NCBI RefSeq assembly: GCF_009362735.1
Contig: NZ_WHNP01000004.1
Location: 1 to 64,000, forward strand
Direction: 5' to 3'
From: Paraburkholderia franconis
GTDB taxonomy: Bacteria > Pseudomonadota > Gammaproteobacteria > Burkholderiales > Burkholderiaceae
DNA length: 64,000 nucleotides
The notes under the pieces were generated by a model, which saw only the letters and a program-made list of their open reading frames with translations, did no database searches and was not told the origin of the DNA. Position 1 is the first letter of the stretch; each line of letters starts with the position of its first letter. The position numbers were made by a program, and so were the translations under genes. Positions 8,518 through 17,615 of this stretch are shown here, piece by piece.

Positions 8518-10107
8518 TCAGAACGTATGCCGGAACACCCAGTACAGACACGCCGACAACGCGATCGACGCCGGCAGCGTCAACACCCATGCCAGCACGA
8601 GGCTGCGCACGGTGCCCCATTGCAGCCCCGAGCCGTTTGCAGCCATCGTGCCCGCAACGCCTGAGGACAGCACATGCGTCGTCGAGACGGGCAGGCCGTA
8701 GACGTCGGCGGCACCGATCGTCACCATCGCGACGAGTTCGGCCGACGCGCCCTGGCCATAGGTCAGATGCTGCTTGCCGATCTTCTCGCCTACCGTCACG
8801 ACGATCCGCTTCCAGCCCACCATCGTGCCTAGGCCCAGCGCAATCGCCACGGCGACCTTGACCCATGTCGGAATGAACTTCGTCGCGTGATCCATCTGCT
8901 TCTTGAAGTTGTCGATCGCTTTGGCGTCGTCCGGCGCAAACGCGGGCTGGTTCGCTTTTTCCATCAGACGGATTGCCTCGGAGGCCACATACATGTTGTT
9001 GCGAACGTTATCGACCATGTCTTGCGGCACGTTCGCCATCGAACCCGACGCGCTGACCTGCTGGCCGATCTGTTCCGACAGCTTCTGCAGCGCGGGCACC
9101 GTCGCGGGCGTCAGTTGACGCGTGCGCACGTAGTTCTCGACTTCGGTGCGCGGCGCGGCGACGGGCGGCGCGCCCTCGGTCGCGTACTTACCGAGCGTGG
9201 TGGAAGCCTGCTGCGAAACCGCGAGGAACGTCTGCGTTTCCGTTGCGTTGACAGCCTTGTTCAGCGCATAAGCCGTCGGCACTGTGCCGATCAGGATCAA
9301 CATGATGAGGCCCATGCCCTTCTGTCCATCGTTCGAACCGTGCGCGAATGAAACGCCCGTGCAGGTCAGAATCAGCAGCGCGCGAATCCAGAACGGCGGC
9401 GGCTCTTTGCCCTTCGGCTCGGTATAGAGGTCCGGCACGCGCACGACCGCCTTGAGGATCAGCAGCAGCAACGCTGCCAGCAGGAAGCCGACGATAGGAG
9501 AAAACAGCAGCGATTTGCCGACACCGAGAGCTTGCGCCCAGTCGACGCCGCTCGTGCCGTTCGGGCCGTGCAGCATCTGGTTCATCAAGCCGACGCCGAT
9601 GATCGAGCCGATCAGCGTATGCGAACTCGACGACGGCAAGCCGAACCACCACGTGCCGAGGTTCCAGATGATCGCGGCGATCAGCAGCGCGAAGACCATC
9701 GCAAAGCCCGCGCTGGTGCCCACCTGCAGAATCAGCTCGACGGGCAGCAATTGAAGGATGCCGAATGCGACGGCGCCCGTCGATGTCAGCACGCCGAGAA
9801 AATTCCATGCGCCCGACCAGACGACAGCCACGCTAGGCGTCAGCGAGTGGGTATAGATGACGGTCGCGACCGCGTTCGCCGTGTCGTGAAAGCCGTTGAC
9901 GAATTCGAAGCCGAGCGCGATCAATAGAGCAATACCAAGAAGCAGATACGGAACGATCGAACCCATGCGCACGGGCTCGAGGTCGCCGATCAATTGAAAC
10001 GCGCAATAGACGGCACCCGCGACAAGCGCGATCAGAAAGACGGCGACGCCTAGATTGCGGCTCTTTGAGGTTGCAGTAACTGGTTGCGGGTATGAGAGTT
10101 CCGGCAT
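8518..10107 (-). CDS. Pit-family inorganic phosphate transporter
   Basis: The 529-residue inner-membrane protein (start M-P-E-L-S-Y-P at 10107) is a low-affinity phosphate/metal-phosphate symporter of the PiT (PHO4) family. The two signature repeats are present: G-F-H-D-T-A-N-A-V-A-T-V-I (about 75-87) with S-S-S-S-H-T-L-I-G in the first half, and G-S-N-D-G-Q-K with L-P-V-S-T-T-H-V-L-S-S-G in the second. About ten membrane helices are split by a long hydrophilic loop of roughly 150 residues (about 285-430), typical of the larger bacterial Pit proteins. The frame is open to 10299, but no credible ribosome-binding site supports a longer form. Confidence 0.9.
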   Translation of the reverse strand: MPELSYPQPVTATSKSRNLGVAVFLIALVAGAVYCAFQLIGDLEPVRMGSIVPYLLLGIALLIALGFEFVNGFHDTANAVATVIYTHSLTPSVAVVWSGAWNFLGVLTSTGAVAFGILQLLPVELILQVGTSAGFAMVFALLIAAIIWNLGTWWFGLPSSSSHTLIGSIIGVGLMNQMLHGPNGTSGVDWAQALGVGKSLLFSPIVGFLLAALLLLILKAVVRVPDLYTEPKGKEPPPFWIRALLILTCTGVSFAHGSNDGQKGMGLIMLILIGTVPTAYALNKAVNATETQTFLAVSQQASTTLGKYATEGAPPVAAPRTEVENYVRTRQLTPATVPALQKLSEQIGQQVSASGSMANVPQDMVDNVRNNMYVASEAIRLMEKANQPAFAPDDAKAIDNFKKQMDHATKFIPTWVKVAVAIALGLGTMVGWKRIVVTVGEKIGKQHLTYGQGASAELVAMVTIGAADVYGLPVSTTHVLSSGVAGTMAANGSGLQWGTVRSLVLAWVLTLPASIALSACLYWVFRHTF

Positions 10108-10352
10108 GGCCTGGGCCTCGGGGAAGGTTCGGGGGGATTTACGATGCTGCAAGGCCAGTATGTCTGTACGATGACGACGGCGTGACGGATGCTGCCCTTT
10201 GACATTTGGGCCCTGAACCAAAGGGTTTCTGAGCGGCAGTGCATGCTCGTCCGCGCATGCGATGTTGTAGTGCCTTAAAAGAAGAGCGCGTTGACCCAAA
10301 CGCTAAAATGCGTGCTTGACCGCCCTTGGCGGCCTTTGAGAAAGAGACATCC

Positions 10353-11306
10353 TTGAAAAGAAAAATGCCAGCGCTCAATGCGCTCAAAGCCTTTGAGGTC
10401 GCCGGCCGCACCGGCAGCTTTACGCGCGCCGCAGAACTGCTCAATGTCACGCAGAGCGCGGTGAGCCGTCAGGTGCGTCAGCTCGAAGAACAGCTTGGCG
10501 AATCGCTGCTGCAGCGGCGGCATCATCATCTCGACCTGACGGCGTCCGGCCGCGTGCTTTTGCAGGCCTTGCAGCATTCATTCGACAAAATCGAATGGAC
10601 CGTGCGCAGCATTCAGGAGAAGACACACCTCAATCGTCTGCGGATCAATGTGCCGCCCACGTTTGCAAGCCGCTGGCTCTTGCCGCGGCTCGGCCGCCTG
10701 CGCGCGGATCGGCCCGAACTCGAATTGAGCCTGTCGACGCGTCTTGAAGACGATCTCGCCGAATCGAGCGTACTCGATTGCTCGGTTCGCTTTGGCAATG
10801 GCGAATGGGAAGGGCTCGACAATGTGCTGCTGATGAACGAGCAGCACATTGCCGTGTGTTCCCCCGCGCTGCTCGCGCGCCAGGCGGGAAGCTCGGGCAT
10901 CGACCTCAACCAGTTCACGCTGCTGCACGTATTGGCAAGCGACGACCAGCGCTATCTGACATGGCAGCACTGGCTTAAGGCGGCGGGCATCGAGGGCGTC
11001 GATACGTCGGGTGGCTTCGAATTCGATCTGCTCGATCACGCGATTCGCGCAGCCATCGACGGCCTCGGCATGACGATTGCCGATCGTCATATGATTGCGC
11101 AAGAGCTTGCCAATGGACAGCTCGTGCAAGTGTTGAACGTGCATGTCGATGGGCACCAGTCTTATTGGTTCGTGACGCGGCCCGAGCAAGGCGAACTGCC
11201 GCATGTGGCTACCTTTCGCGACTGGCTGCAACAGGAAGTGTGGCTGACGCAGCGCGGCTTCGAAATATCGGCGGCCTCTGCCGTGCCGCTGATAAGCGGT
11301 CATTGA
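10353..11306 (+). CDS. LysR-family regulator, GcvA-like
   Basis: The 317-residue protein begins with a LysR winged helix (A-L-K-A-F-E-V-A-G-R-T-G-S-F-T-R-A-A, L-N-V-T-Q-S-A-V-S-R-Q-V at about 12-45) and continues with a substrate-binding domain. The wording of the N-terminus and the C-terminal region place it near the GcvA branch. The start is uncertain: TTG 10353 has a purine-rich AGAGA upstream, ATG 10365 would shorten it by four residues, and TTG 10326 would lengthen it by nine. The gene is divergent from pit (245-bp shared promoter region), but no functional link is shown. Confidence 0.82.
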   Translation: MKRKMPALNALKAFEVAGRTGSFTRAAELLNVTQSAVSRQVRQLEEQLGESLLQRRHHHLDLTASGRVLLQALQHSFDKIEWTVRSIQEKTHLNRLRINVPPTFASRWLLPRLGRLRADRPELELSLSTRLEDDLAESSVLDCSVRFGNGEWEGLDNVLLMNEQHIAVCSPALLARQAGSSGIDLNQFTLLHVLASDDQRYLTWQHWLKAAGIEGVDTSGGFEFDLLDHAIRAAIDGLGMTIADRHMIAQELANGQLVQVLNVHVDGHQSYWFVTRPEQGELPHVATFRDWLQQEVWLTQRGFEISAASAVPLISGH

Positions 11307-11522
11307 TCACACCAGGACCCGATCGTCTCTTGTGGGAAAACAACACACACGCGCGACAGAAGCGCTTCCAGCCGCTAAAGGGGCTCATTGCGCGCTGCGG
11401 TACTGGTATTCTTTTTATACCAATCCACGACCTTGCGTCTGCATTGAAAGCAAAGCTCACACACCACGCGCAATGACCGTCGCGCGTGCCTGAATTCCCC
11501 GCAGTCACTCGCTCAGAGAGCG

Positions 11523-12602
11523 ATGAAGTTGGCAACGAATAGCAAGGCCGCGCAAGGGACACGCTTTGTCGAGCGCATCTACCGTTTGCGCATTGCCGGG
11601 TTAGGACTTGGTTTCTTCTGTGTCGCTTCCGTATTCGCGCAACAGCATCGTGGCCTCGTGCTGTGGGCGCTGCTCGTGTTCCATGGTTTCTTCTGGCCGT
11701 ACGTCGCGCGGCGTGCCGCACTTGCCTGTTCCGTGCCCTCTCAGGGCGAGCGCGTGAACCTGATGGTCGACGCGCTGCTGGGCGGCTTCTGGGTCGTCGC
11801 GATGCAGTTCAATGTGCTGCCCAGCGTGCTGATTCTCGCGATGCTCAGCATGGACAACATCGCCGCCGGCGGTCTCAGGCTATTTGCGCGCGGCGTGGTC
11901 GCGCATGGGCTCGGGTTACTCGTGGGACTTGTCACGCTCGGCTTCGCCTTTTCGCCGATATCGCAGATGCCCGTCGTTCTCGGGTGTCTGCCGTTCCTTG
12001 TCGTTTATCCACTCGCTTTGGGCCTGTCGAGCTACCGTCTTTCGCTCGAGCTTGCGCAGCGCACGCGGGAACTGGAGCGTCTGAGCCGCACAGACGGCTT
12101 GACGCGCTTGTGGAACCGGCGGCATTGGGAAGGGCTGCTCGCGGACGAATTCGAACGATGCCGCGCGAACCGCTACGCGTCATGCCTTCTGCTGATCGAC
12201 CTCGACCACTTCAAGCGCATCAACGATACGATGGGCCATCCTGCCGGCGACGCCGTGCTACAGGCATTCGCGGATCTGCTGCGTCGCCATTTCCGTGCAG
12301 GCGACAGCATTGGGCGCTACGGCGGCGAGGAATTCGGCATCGTGCTGCCGGGCGCGACGTTGCGCGAGGCGCATACCGTCGCGAAAGCGCTGGTGCAGCG
12401 TGTGCGCGAGAAGAGCAAAGAGGCATCAGCGGAATGCCCGTGTACGATCAGCGTGGGCATCGCCCAACTCACCGACGATATATCCGACTATCACACGTGG
12501 CTGCTGGAAGCCGACCGCAGCCTGTATCAGGCGAAGGCGACGGGGCGCGACCGGATCGTCGTCGGCGGACTCGCACCCGTGCAGAAAGTCGCGCGTGGCT
12601 AA
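11523..12602 (+). CDS. Membrane diguanylate cyclase, MASE2-GGDEF (DgcC/AdrA-like)
   Basis: The 359-residue protein has about six hydrophobic helices in residues 20-175 of the MASE2 sensor type, then a GGDEF domain (about 195-350). The active-site loop is G-G-E-E-F. R-A-G-D lies five residues before it, which is the R-x-x-D inhibitory (I) site, so product inhibition by c-di-GMP is expected. L-I-D-L-D-H-F-K-R-I-N-D and S-V-G-I-A complete the domain. The enzyme makes c-di-GMP from two GTP at the inner membrane. The signal sensed by MASE2 is unknown. It stands alone; a weak inverted repeat near 11406-11424 lies upstream. Confidence 0.9.
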   Translation: MKLATNSKAAQGTRFVERIYRLRIAGLGLGFFCVASVFAQQHRGLVLWALLVFHGFFWPYVARRAALACSVPSQGERVNLMVDALLGGFWVVAMQFNVLPSVLILAMLSMDNIAAGGLRLFARGVVAHGLGLLVGLVTLGFAFSPISQMPVVLGCLPFLVVYPLALGLSSYRLSLELAQRTRELERLSRTDGLTRLWNRRHWEGLLADEFERCRANRYASCLLLIDLDHFKRINDTMGHPAGDAVLQAFADLLRRHFRAGDSIGRYGGEEFGIVLPGATLREAHTVAKALVQRVREKSKEASAECPCTISVGIAQLTDDISDYHTWLLEADRSLYQAKATGRDRIVVGGLAPVQKVARG

Positions 12603-12814
12603 AGCGGCGCGGGCCGCGCTAACGCAAGCTCAAGACGCATGCCTAAAGAAGAGCACTCAAGCAAAGCGCCTTTAAAGCGCGTAAATAACGCCCACGAAAA
12701 TCGAACCAGAAAGCGCCTATTTGACGACGTAGCAAGTCGGCCGATGCCATGCCTTGAGGCGCTTGCCGACACGTCGAATCGATCGAATTGCGTACACATA
12801 CTTGAATGCGCGGT

Positions 12815-13882
12815 TCAGGAAACAGCACCCCTTGGCGCAATACCGCGCAGTGTGATGCCACGTTCTTTGCGCAGCGCGCGGCTTTTTTCGCGCGTGAGGT
12901 GCGCGACGCTCTCTTCCTCGGCGCTCGAAGGCTCGACTGCATAGCCGCGCCGTTCCCATGCATCGAGCCCACCTCTTAGCGCGCGGACTCGCGTAAAGCC
13001 CTTGCTTCTCATATGCTGTGACAGCGCTTTCGCCGTGACATCGTCGGCGCAGATGCAATAGACGACGACATCGCGCGCAAGCAATGCGGCGTCGACGGTG
13101 CCGGGCGAATTGATGTCGAGCGACAGCGCGCCCGGAATGCGCTGCGGCGCTTGTGCTCGCACCGCTGCGGGGCGGGCGTCGAGCACGATGGGCGGCTTGT
13201 CGGCGTGCATCATCGCATCGAGCTGTTCGGGGGAGACGGGCGCAAGCGACAGCGGCTGTTGCAGCCGCCAGCGCTGGATCAGGCGGAACACCAGATACGC
13301 GACTGCGATTGCGAACAGCGCATCCACGATTGTCCAGCCATGAGCCCGCACTTCGAAAATCAACAGGCTGAGCTGATGCTCGAATATCGCGCCGCCGAGC
13401 AGCCAGAACGTCGCCCACGCGACGATACCCACGGCATCCCACGCGAAAAAGATCACGGCGCCGACGCGCGTCGTGCCCATCAGCGGCGGCGTGATGATCG
13501 CAAGCCCCGGCACGAACTTCGACACCGAGACGATGGCCGGGCCAAAGCGAACGAACAGCGCGCGCGCTTTACGCATGTGCAATTCGACGGCAGCCGACAG
13601 GCGGGCGAGCGCGCGGATCAGCCGTCGGCCGAGCAGGCGGCCCGCCAGGAACCACGTGCCGTCGCCGATCAGCGCGCCTGCGAGGGCCGCTGTCAGCACA
13701 TGCCAGAACGACAGATGGCCATTTGCAATCGCCGTCCCCGCAAGCAGCAGCACGGGCACGGCGGGCACAGGAACGCCGAGGCGCGTGAGCAGCACGTTCG
13801 CGAAAACGACGGTTGCGCCCCAGGTAGATATTGCCGACGGGTGAAACTCGACCAATTGCAGCGACTCCTTGGCGCTCTGCAT
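12815..13882 (-). CDS. DedA/SNARE-associated membrane protein fused to a rhodanese domain
   Basis: This 355-residue fusion has a DedA (SNARE-associated) region in residues about 20-205: L-T-R-L-G-V-P-V-P, G-A-L-I-G-D-G-T-W-F-L-A-G-R, and the reentrant F-V-P-G-L-A segment, with about five membrane helices. Residues about 225-320 form a rhodanese domain with the loop V-V-Y-C-I-C-A-D-D; its Cys is the predicted sulfur-carrying residue. A basic tail follows. DedA proteins act in phospholipid recycling or ion balance; rhodaneses transfer or bind sulfur or thiols. The combination suggests thiol-linked control at the membrane, which is inference. Its neighbour is a second DedA fusion, transcribed in the same direction with a 134-bp gap. 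Confidence 0.85.
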   Translation of the reverse strand: MQSAKESLQLVEFHPSAISTWGATVVFANVLLTRLGVPVPAVPVLLLAGTAIANGHLSFWHVLTAALAGALIGDGTWFLAGRLLGRRLIRALARLSAAVELHMRKARALFVRFGPAIVSVSKFVPGLAIITPPLMGTTRVGAVIFFAWDAVGIVAWATFWLLGGAIFEHQLSLLIFEVRAHGWTIVDALFAIAVAYLVFRLIQRWRLQQPLSLAPVSPEQLDAMMHADKPPIVLDARPAAVRAQAPQRIPGALSLDINSPGTVDAALLARDVVVYCICADDVTAKALSQHMRSKGFTRVRALRGGLDAWERRGYAVEPSSAEEESVAHLTREKSRALRKERGITLRGIAPRGAVS

Positions 13883-14016
13883 CGCTTCGCGTCTCGCGTT
13901 GCCTGCCGCGTGGTTGGCGCCGGCAGCCGCTCATTGTTGCACGGCTGGACGCATCACGCGTATCACGCGTATCGAGCGTAAGGGGCGCAATACCGAAGCG
14001 GAAACGATACGCAGGA

Positions 14017-16032
14017 CTAGCGCCGGTTCGACGCAAGCAGCGTGACGGGAATGTCGGTGCATCCGATGCTGCGCGAGATTTCGAGCTCTCGCCACTCGCC
14101 GTCACGCGATTTTGACGAGATGAGCGGATCGAGTTGCCGGTCGGTGCGCAACACGTTGAAGGGCCACGACGGCCTCAGCAGCCGTTCGTGTACCAGCGAG
14201 CCGAGCCAGATCGGCGTGGGCGCGATGCCATCGCGGCGCGCGACGGCATAGCCCGTGCGCCAGAAGCGCAGCACGTCGCGTTCGTCGCGGCGCTCGCGCG
14301 GTCTGCTGAACACGAGCATCGACGGTTCGCCGTCGTTGAGCTTGGGCAGCACGGGCAGATCCATCGCGGGCACGTCGGGCGACACCAGCGAGAACAGGCT
14401 GCGCGCGTTGAAACGCGTGCCCTCCAGCCAGCCGCGGCTGTGCAACTGCGCGACGATCTGCTGCGGATTAGCTGTCCATTGCAAGGTGATCGGCTCGCGC
14501 CGGTCGCCTTCCATATCGGAGCGGTAACAGGGAAAGATCTTCCACAACGAGTCCGTCCACTGCGCTTGCGTCACGACGATAGGGGGACGCTCGCGCATGG
14601 GTTTTGGCGCGTCCGGCTGGCGTCCCAGGCCGATCTGCAAGCCCACGCTCGCGCACAGCACCGCGAGCAGTATGGCGGGCATGGCTTCGCGCAACGGTGG
14701 CGTTTCAGGGTGCCGCCATACGGCCGTCAGCGCGACCACGGCCACCCACACGGCCGCGAACGCCGCGCCGCCCACTGCATCGGAGAACGCGAAGCGTCCC
14801 GAGTACAGGCCCGCGAACGCGATGACGATGACGATCAGCGTGGCAAGCGCCGTCACCGCGATGCCCGTCAGCATGCCGACGCGGCGCGCGACGACAAACG
14901 CGAGAAAGCCGTACACCGTGACGCTCGCCGCAACGTGATTGCTGGGAAACGCGTAGATATCGGGTTGCGTGGCGGCAGGCGGCGCGTGATGGACGATGAC
15001 CTGGATCGCAAAGATCAGCAGTTGCGAGAACAGCACGGCAATGAGCCAATAGATGAGCGTGCGCCAGCGCTTCTCATAGGCCATCAGAATGACGGACGTG
15101 ATGACGAGCGCCATCAGCGTGGGAATGCTGCCGAGCGTCGAAGCGCGCGCAAGCGCTTCGTCGATCCACGGCGCGCGCGACGATTGCAGGAAGCGATAGA
15201 CGGACATGTCGACCTGAACGAGCGGATCGCCTGCCACGACGTCCTGCATGACGCCAAAGAATACGCCCGCGCACAACAGCACGAACAGCGAGATGCCGAC
15301 GAGCAGACCAATCGCTTCGCGTTCGGGATCGACGATCCGATAGATCAGCCGGCCATAGGGTGCTTCGTGATTGCGTGCCCAGTTCAGGATGCCCCGGCGC
15401 GATGCGCTCGCCCATGCTCGCGCATGCGAGACCACCACGCGCATGATCCAGAAGCAGACCCACACGAGGGCGACGACGATCGCGAGCGCGGCGACGAGGC
15501 GGAACGACACGGCGCCCGCCAGTTGGATCGACGCGCCGAACACGACGCCGGGAAGAATATGCGCGGGTGCCCATAGCAATGCCGAGAGCAGGTTCATTGC
15601 ATAAAAGCGCGCGGGCGGCATTTCGAGCGTGCCCGCGACCACGGGCACGACGGCACGCAGCGGCGCAGCGAAGCGTGCGAAGACGACGCTCTTTGCACCG
15701 TGTTTGTCGAAGTACTTCTGGCCGCTTTCGAGCAGGCCCGGATGCGTGCTGAACGGCCAGAGCCCGCCGATTCTGTCTTTATAGCGGCGGCCGATCCAGT
15801 AGCTCATTCCGTCGCCCGCGACCGCGCCCGCAATCGCACACGCGAGCAGCCAGCCGAGATTCAGCGTGCCCGTGCCGACGAGCGCGCCTGCGATGAACAT
15901 CGCCGTGCTGCCCGGCACGAAGGTGCCGACGATCGCGACCGCTTCGAGAAAGGCCGCAAAAAAAACGACGACCAGCGTCCATGCCGTATGGCCCGCAAGC
16001 AGGTGCAGCAACTGGACGTACGCGTGCTCCAT
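14017..16032 (-). CDS. DedA - PAP2-like - LssY C-terminal fusion protein
   Basis: The 671-residue inner-membrane protein has three parts. Residues about 15-205 are a DedA domain (G-T-F-V-P-G-S-T, G-A-V-A-G-D-G-M-S-Y-W-I-G-R, F-A-R-F-A-A-P-L-R). Residues about 255-450 are a six-helix PAP2 phosphatase-like domain. Residues about 490-665 are a soluble LssY-type domain. In the PAP2 part the second catalytic motif reads P-S-N-H and the third reads Y-S-G-R-F-A-F-S-D, with Phe where the nucleophilic His usually stands; the first motif is also not evident. It may therefore bind rather than cleave lipid phosphates. Its place beside the DedA-rhodanese gene suggests a paired role in envelope lipid handling. 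Confidence 0.85.
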   Translation of the reverse strand: MEHAYVQLLHLLAGHTAWTLVVVFFAAFLEAVAIVGTFVPGSTAMFIAGALVGTGTLNLGWLLACAIAGAVAGDGMSYWIGRRYKDRIGGLWPFSTHPGLLESGQKYFDKHGAKSVVFARFAAPLRAVVPVVAGTLEMPPARFYAMNLLSALLWAPAHILPGVVFGASIQLAGAVSFRLVAALAIVVALVWVCFWIMRVVVSHARAWASASRRGILNWARNHEAPYGRLIYRIVDPEREAIGLLVGISLFVLLCAGVFFGVMQDVVAGDPLVQVDMSVYRFLQSSRAPWIDEALARASTLGSIPTLMALVITSVILMAYEKRWRTLIYWLIAVLFSQLLIFAIQVIVHHAPPAATQPDIYAFPSNHVAASVTVYGFLAFVVARRVGMLTGIAVTALATLIVIVIAFAGLYSGRFAFSDAVGGAAFAAVWVAVVALTAVWRHPETPPLREAMPAILLAVLCASVGLQIGLGRQPDAPKPMRERPPIVVTQAQWTDSLWKIFPCYRSDMEGDRREPITLQWTANPQQIVAQLHSRGWLEGTRFNARSLFSLVSPDVPAMDLPVLPKLNDGEPSMLVFSRPRERRDERDVLRFWRTGYAVARRDGIAPTPIWLGSLVHERLLRPSWPFNVLRTDRQLDPLISSKSRDGEWRELEISRSIGCTDIPVTLLASNRR

Positions 16033-16454
16033 CGATTTCTCCGGGTATTGAAGCTGCTATCCAAGAGCACGGCGACGCAGCACGGTGACGCGCATGACGC
16101 GCAAGTCATTCCATGAAAGTCTACCAGTGTGCTCACGCCGGGCGCAGACATGCGGCTATGCATCACAAGCAGGATATGAAGACTCAACGTTCGAAAGCCA
16201 CTGCTTATTCTTGCGGCTTGCCATGCCGTGGCGATGACGCTTCGAAGTGGTTTCAACGGGCGTCAAAGCCGTTTCTATGTTCGTTAAAGCGCGTCAAAGC
16301 CGCCTTGCCCGCCAGGTGTTACAAATCTTATGCGAGGCTTAAGGGCGAAGACGATATAAACGTGCAACGGTTGTCTTATTCATGCTTCAAAACCATAGCG
16401 CTTCTAAGCAATTCCGTGGCATAGTCGGTCTATGCAATTCAAAGGGAGGCAATA
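16033..16454. other. Intergenic region, divergent promoters of the DedA fusion and H-NS genes
   Basis: 422 bp without a convincing gene. It is less GC-rich than the flanks near 16320-16440. A possible sigma70 promoter for the H-NS gene is TTGTCT at 16371 with an AT-rich -10 about 17 bases on. AAAGGGAGG just before the ATG is a very strong ribosome-binding site. Confidence 0.4.
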
Positions 16455-17207
16455 ATGGCGACATTGGAATCTATCCAGGCACGTATAAAGAAGCTGCAAA
16501 CCCAGGCCGAAGCGATCGTCACCCAACGCGCTCAGGGCGCGCTGGACCAGATCCGCGAACTGATGATCAAGCACGGTCTAACGACGGAGGATATCGAACA
16601 GCGTGCAAAGGCCCGACGCGATCGCGCGCTTGCAGAGCGTCTCAGCCTCGCGGGCGGCAAGGCAAAGTCGGCGACAGCCACGAAAGGCAAGTTGCCGCCC
16701 AAGTATCGCGACCCGAAGACAGGGGCGACGTGGAGCGGTCATGCGCGTCCGCCGGCATGGATCAAGAATGTGAAAGACCGAAGCAAGTTTCTGATCGATC
16801 CGGCTGAGGCTGCTTCTGAGCCGGCTGTGACTGTCAAGGCAGCCGCGAAAAAGACGGCTGCTAAAAAAACGGCTGCAAAGAAGGCGACTGCAAGGAAGAC
16901 GGCGGCCGAGAAAGCAGTGACGGCGAAGTCGGCAGCAGGCAAGGTCGTGAAGCAAGCGGCCGTCAAGTCAGCCGGCAAAAAGACAGTAGCCAGAAAGGGC
17001 ACTGCAAAATCGGCCGCGCCGACGGCTGCAAAGAAAGCGGTTGCCAAGAAAACGGTTGCTAAAAAAGCCACCGCGGCCAAGGCGCCCGCAAAGAAGGGCG
17101 TCGCAAGAAAAGTGAGCGCCAAGAAAGCGCCCGTGAAGACTGTGGAGTCTGTCGTTGAAACGCCGGCGGCAGTCCAGGCGCCCGCCGAGACCACCGGCGA
17201 GGCTTGA
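16455..17207 (+). CDS. H-NS-family nucleoid protein with histone H1-like Ala/Lys tail
   Basis: The 250-residue protein has an H-NS-type oligomerisation region (about 1-60), then the DNA-binding motif P-K-Y-R-D-P-K-T-G-A-T-W-S-G-H-A-R-P-P-A (about 76-95), with the core W-S-G-x-x-R-x-P-A-W of the Burkholderia/BpH3 type. From about residue 115 to 240 follows a low-complexity tail of A-A-K-K-T and A-K-K-A repeats, like the C-terminal arm of eukaryotic histone H1. Ordinary H-NS proteins of this family are about 95-105 residues, so more than half of this one is tail. It should bind AT-rich DNA and neutralise or bridge DNA with the tail. A strong ribosome-binding site suggests high expression. Confidence 0.88.
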   Translation: MATLESIQARIKKLQTQAEAIVTQRAQGALDQIRELMIKHGLTTEDIEQRAKARRDRALAERLSLAGGKAKSATATKGKLPPKYRDPKTGATWSGHARPPAWIKNVKDRSKFLIDPAEAASEPAVTVKAAAKKTAAKKTAAKKATARKTAAEKAVTAKSAAGKVVKQAAVKSAGKKTVARKGTAKSAAPTAAKKAVAKKTVAKKATAAKAPAKKGVARKVSAKKAPVKTVESVVETPAAVQAPAETTGEA

Positions 17208-17244
17208 GTCGCGCGTCTGACGCGGAACACTTCGATACGACCCC

Positions 17245-17272
17245 GGCCGGATCTCACGAGGTCCGGCCATTT
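17245..17272 (+). terminator. Probable terminator after the H-NS gene
   Basis: A 7-bp perfect stem (GGCCGGA 17245-17251 with TCCGGCC 17262-17268) is followed by ATTTCC. The T run is short, so efficiency is uncertain. The remaining 340 bp up to the next start codon show no gene; GAGGCAAGGA before 17616 is a ribosome-binding site. Confidence 0.5.
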
Positions 17273-17615
17273 CCCCCGGCGCGGTGCATTAGCCGCTGCG
17301 CCGTCATTCGCAGCCGGCGCGATGCCGGCTCGCTCAACGGCGGTTCTGCCGCTTTCTGCATCCTTAAAGCAGCATTCGAATAGACGCATTTCCACACATC
17401 GGTCCGATCCATTGGCGCTTCGTCCGTCTGGGTGTCAATTCGCCCCATAAACATGCGTTTTTCGAATGCTTGTCGGTCGAAATAGTCGCTTGCGTGTCGT
17501 AATGACGCAGAGAAAAATCCGGGTCATGCGCCGGCTGCATGTTTCGAGTCGCTTTAAATCGCTTCGAATGGCTGCCGGGTAACGTGCATTGCGCACGCAT
17601 CACGAGGCAAGGACC

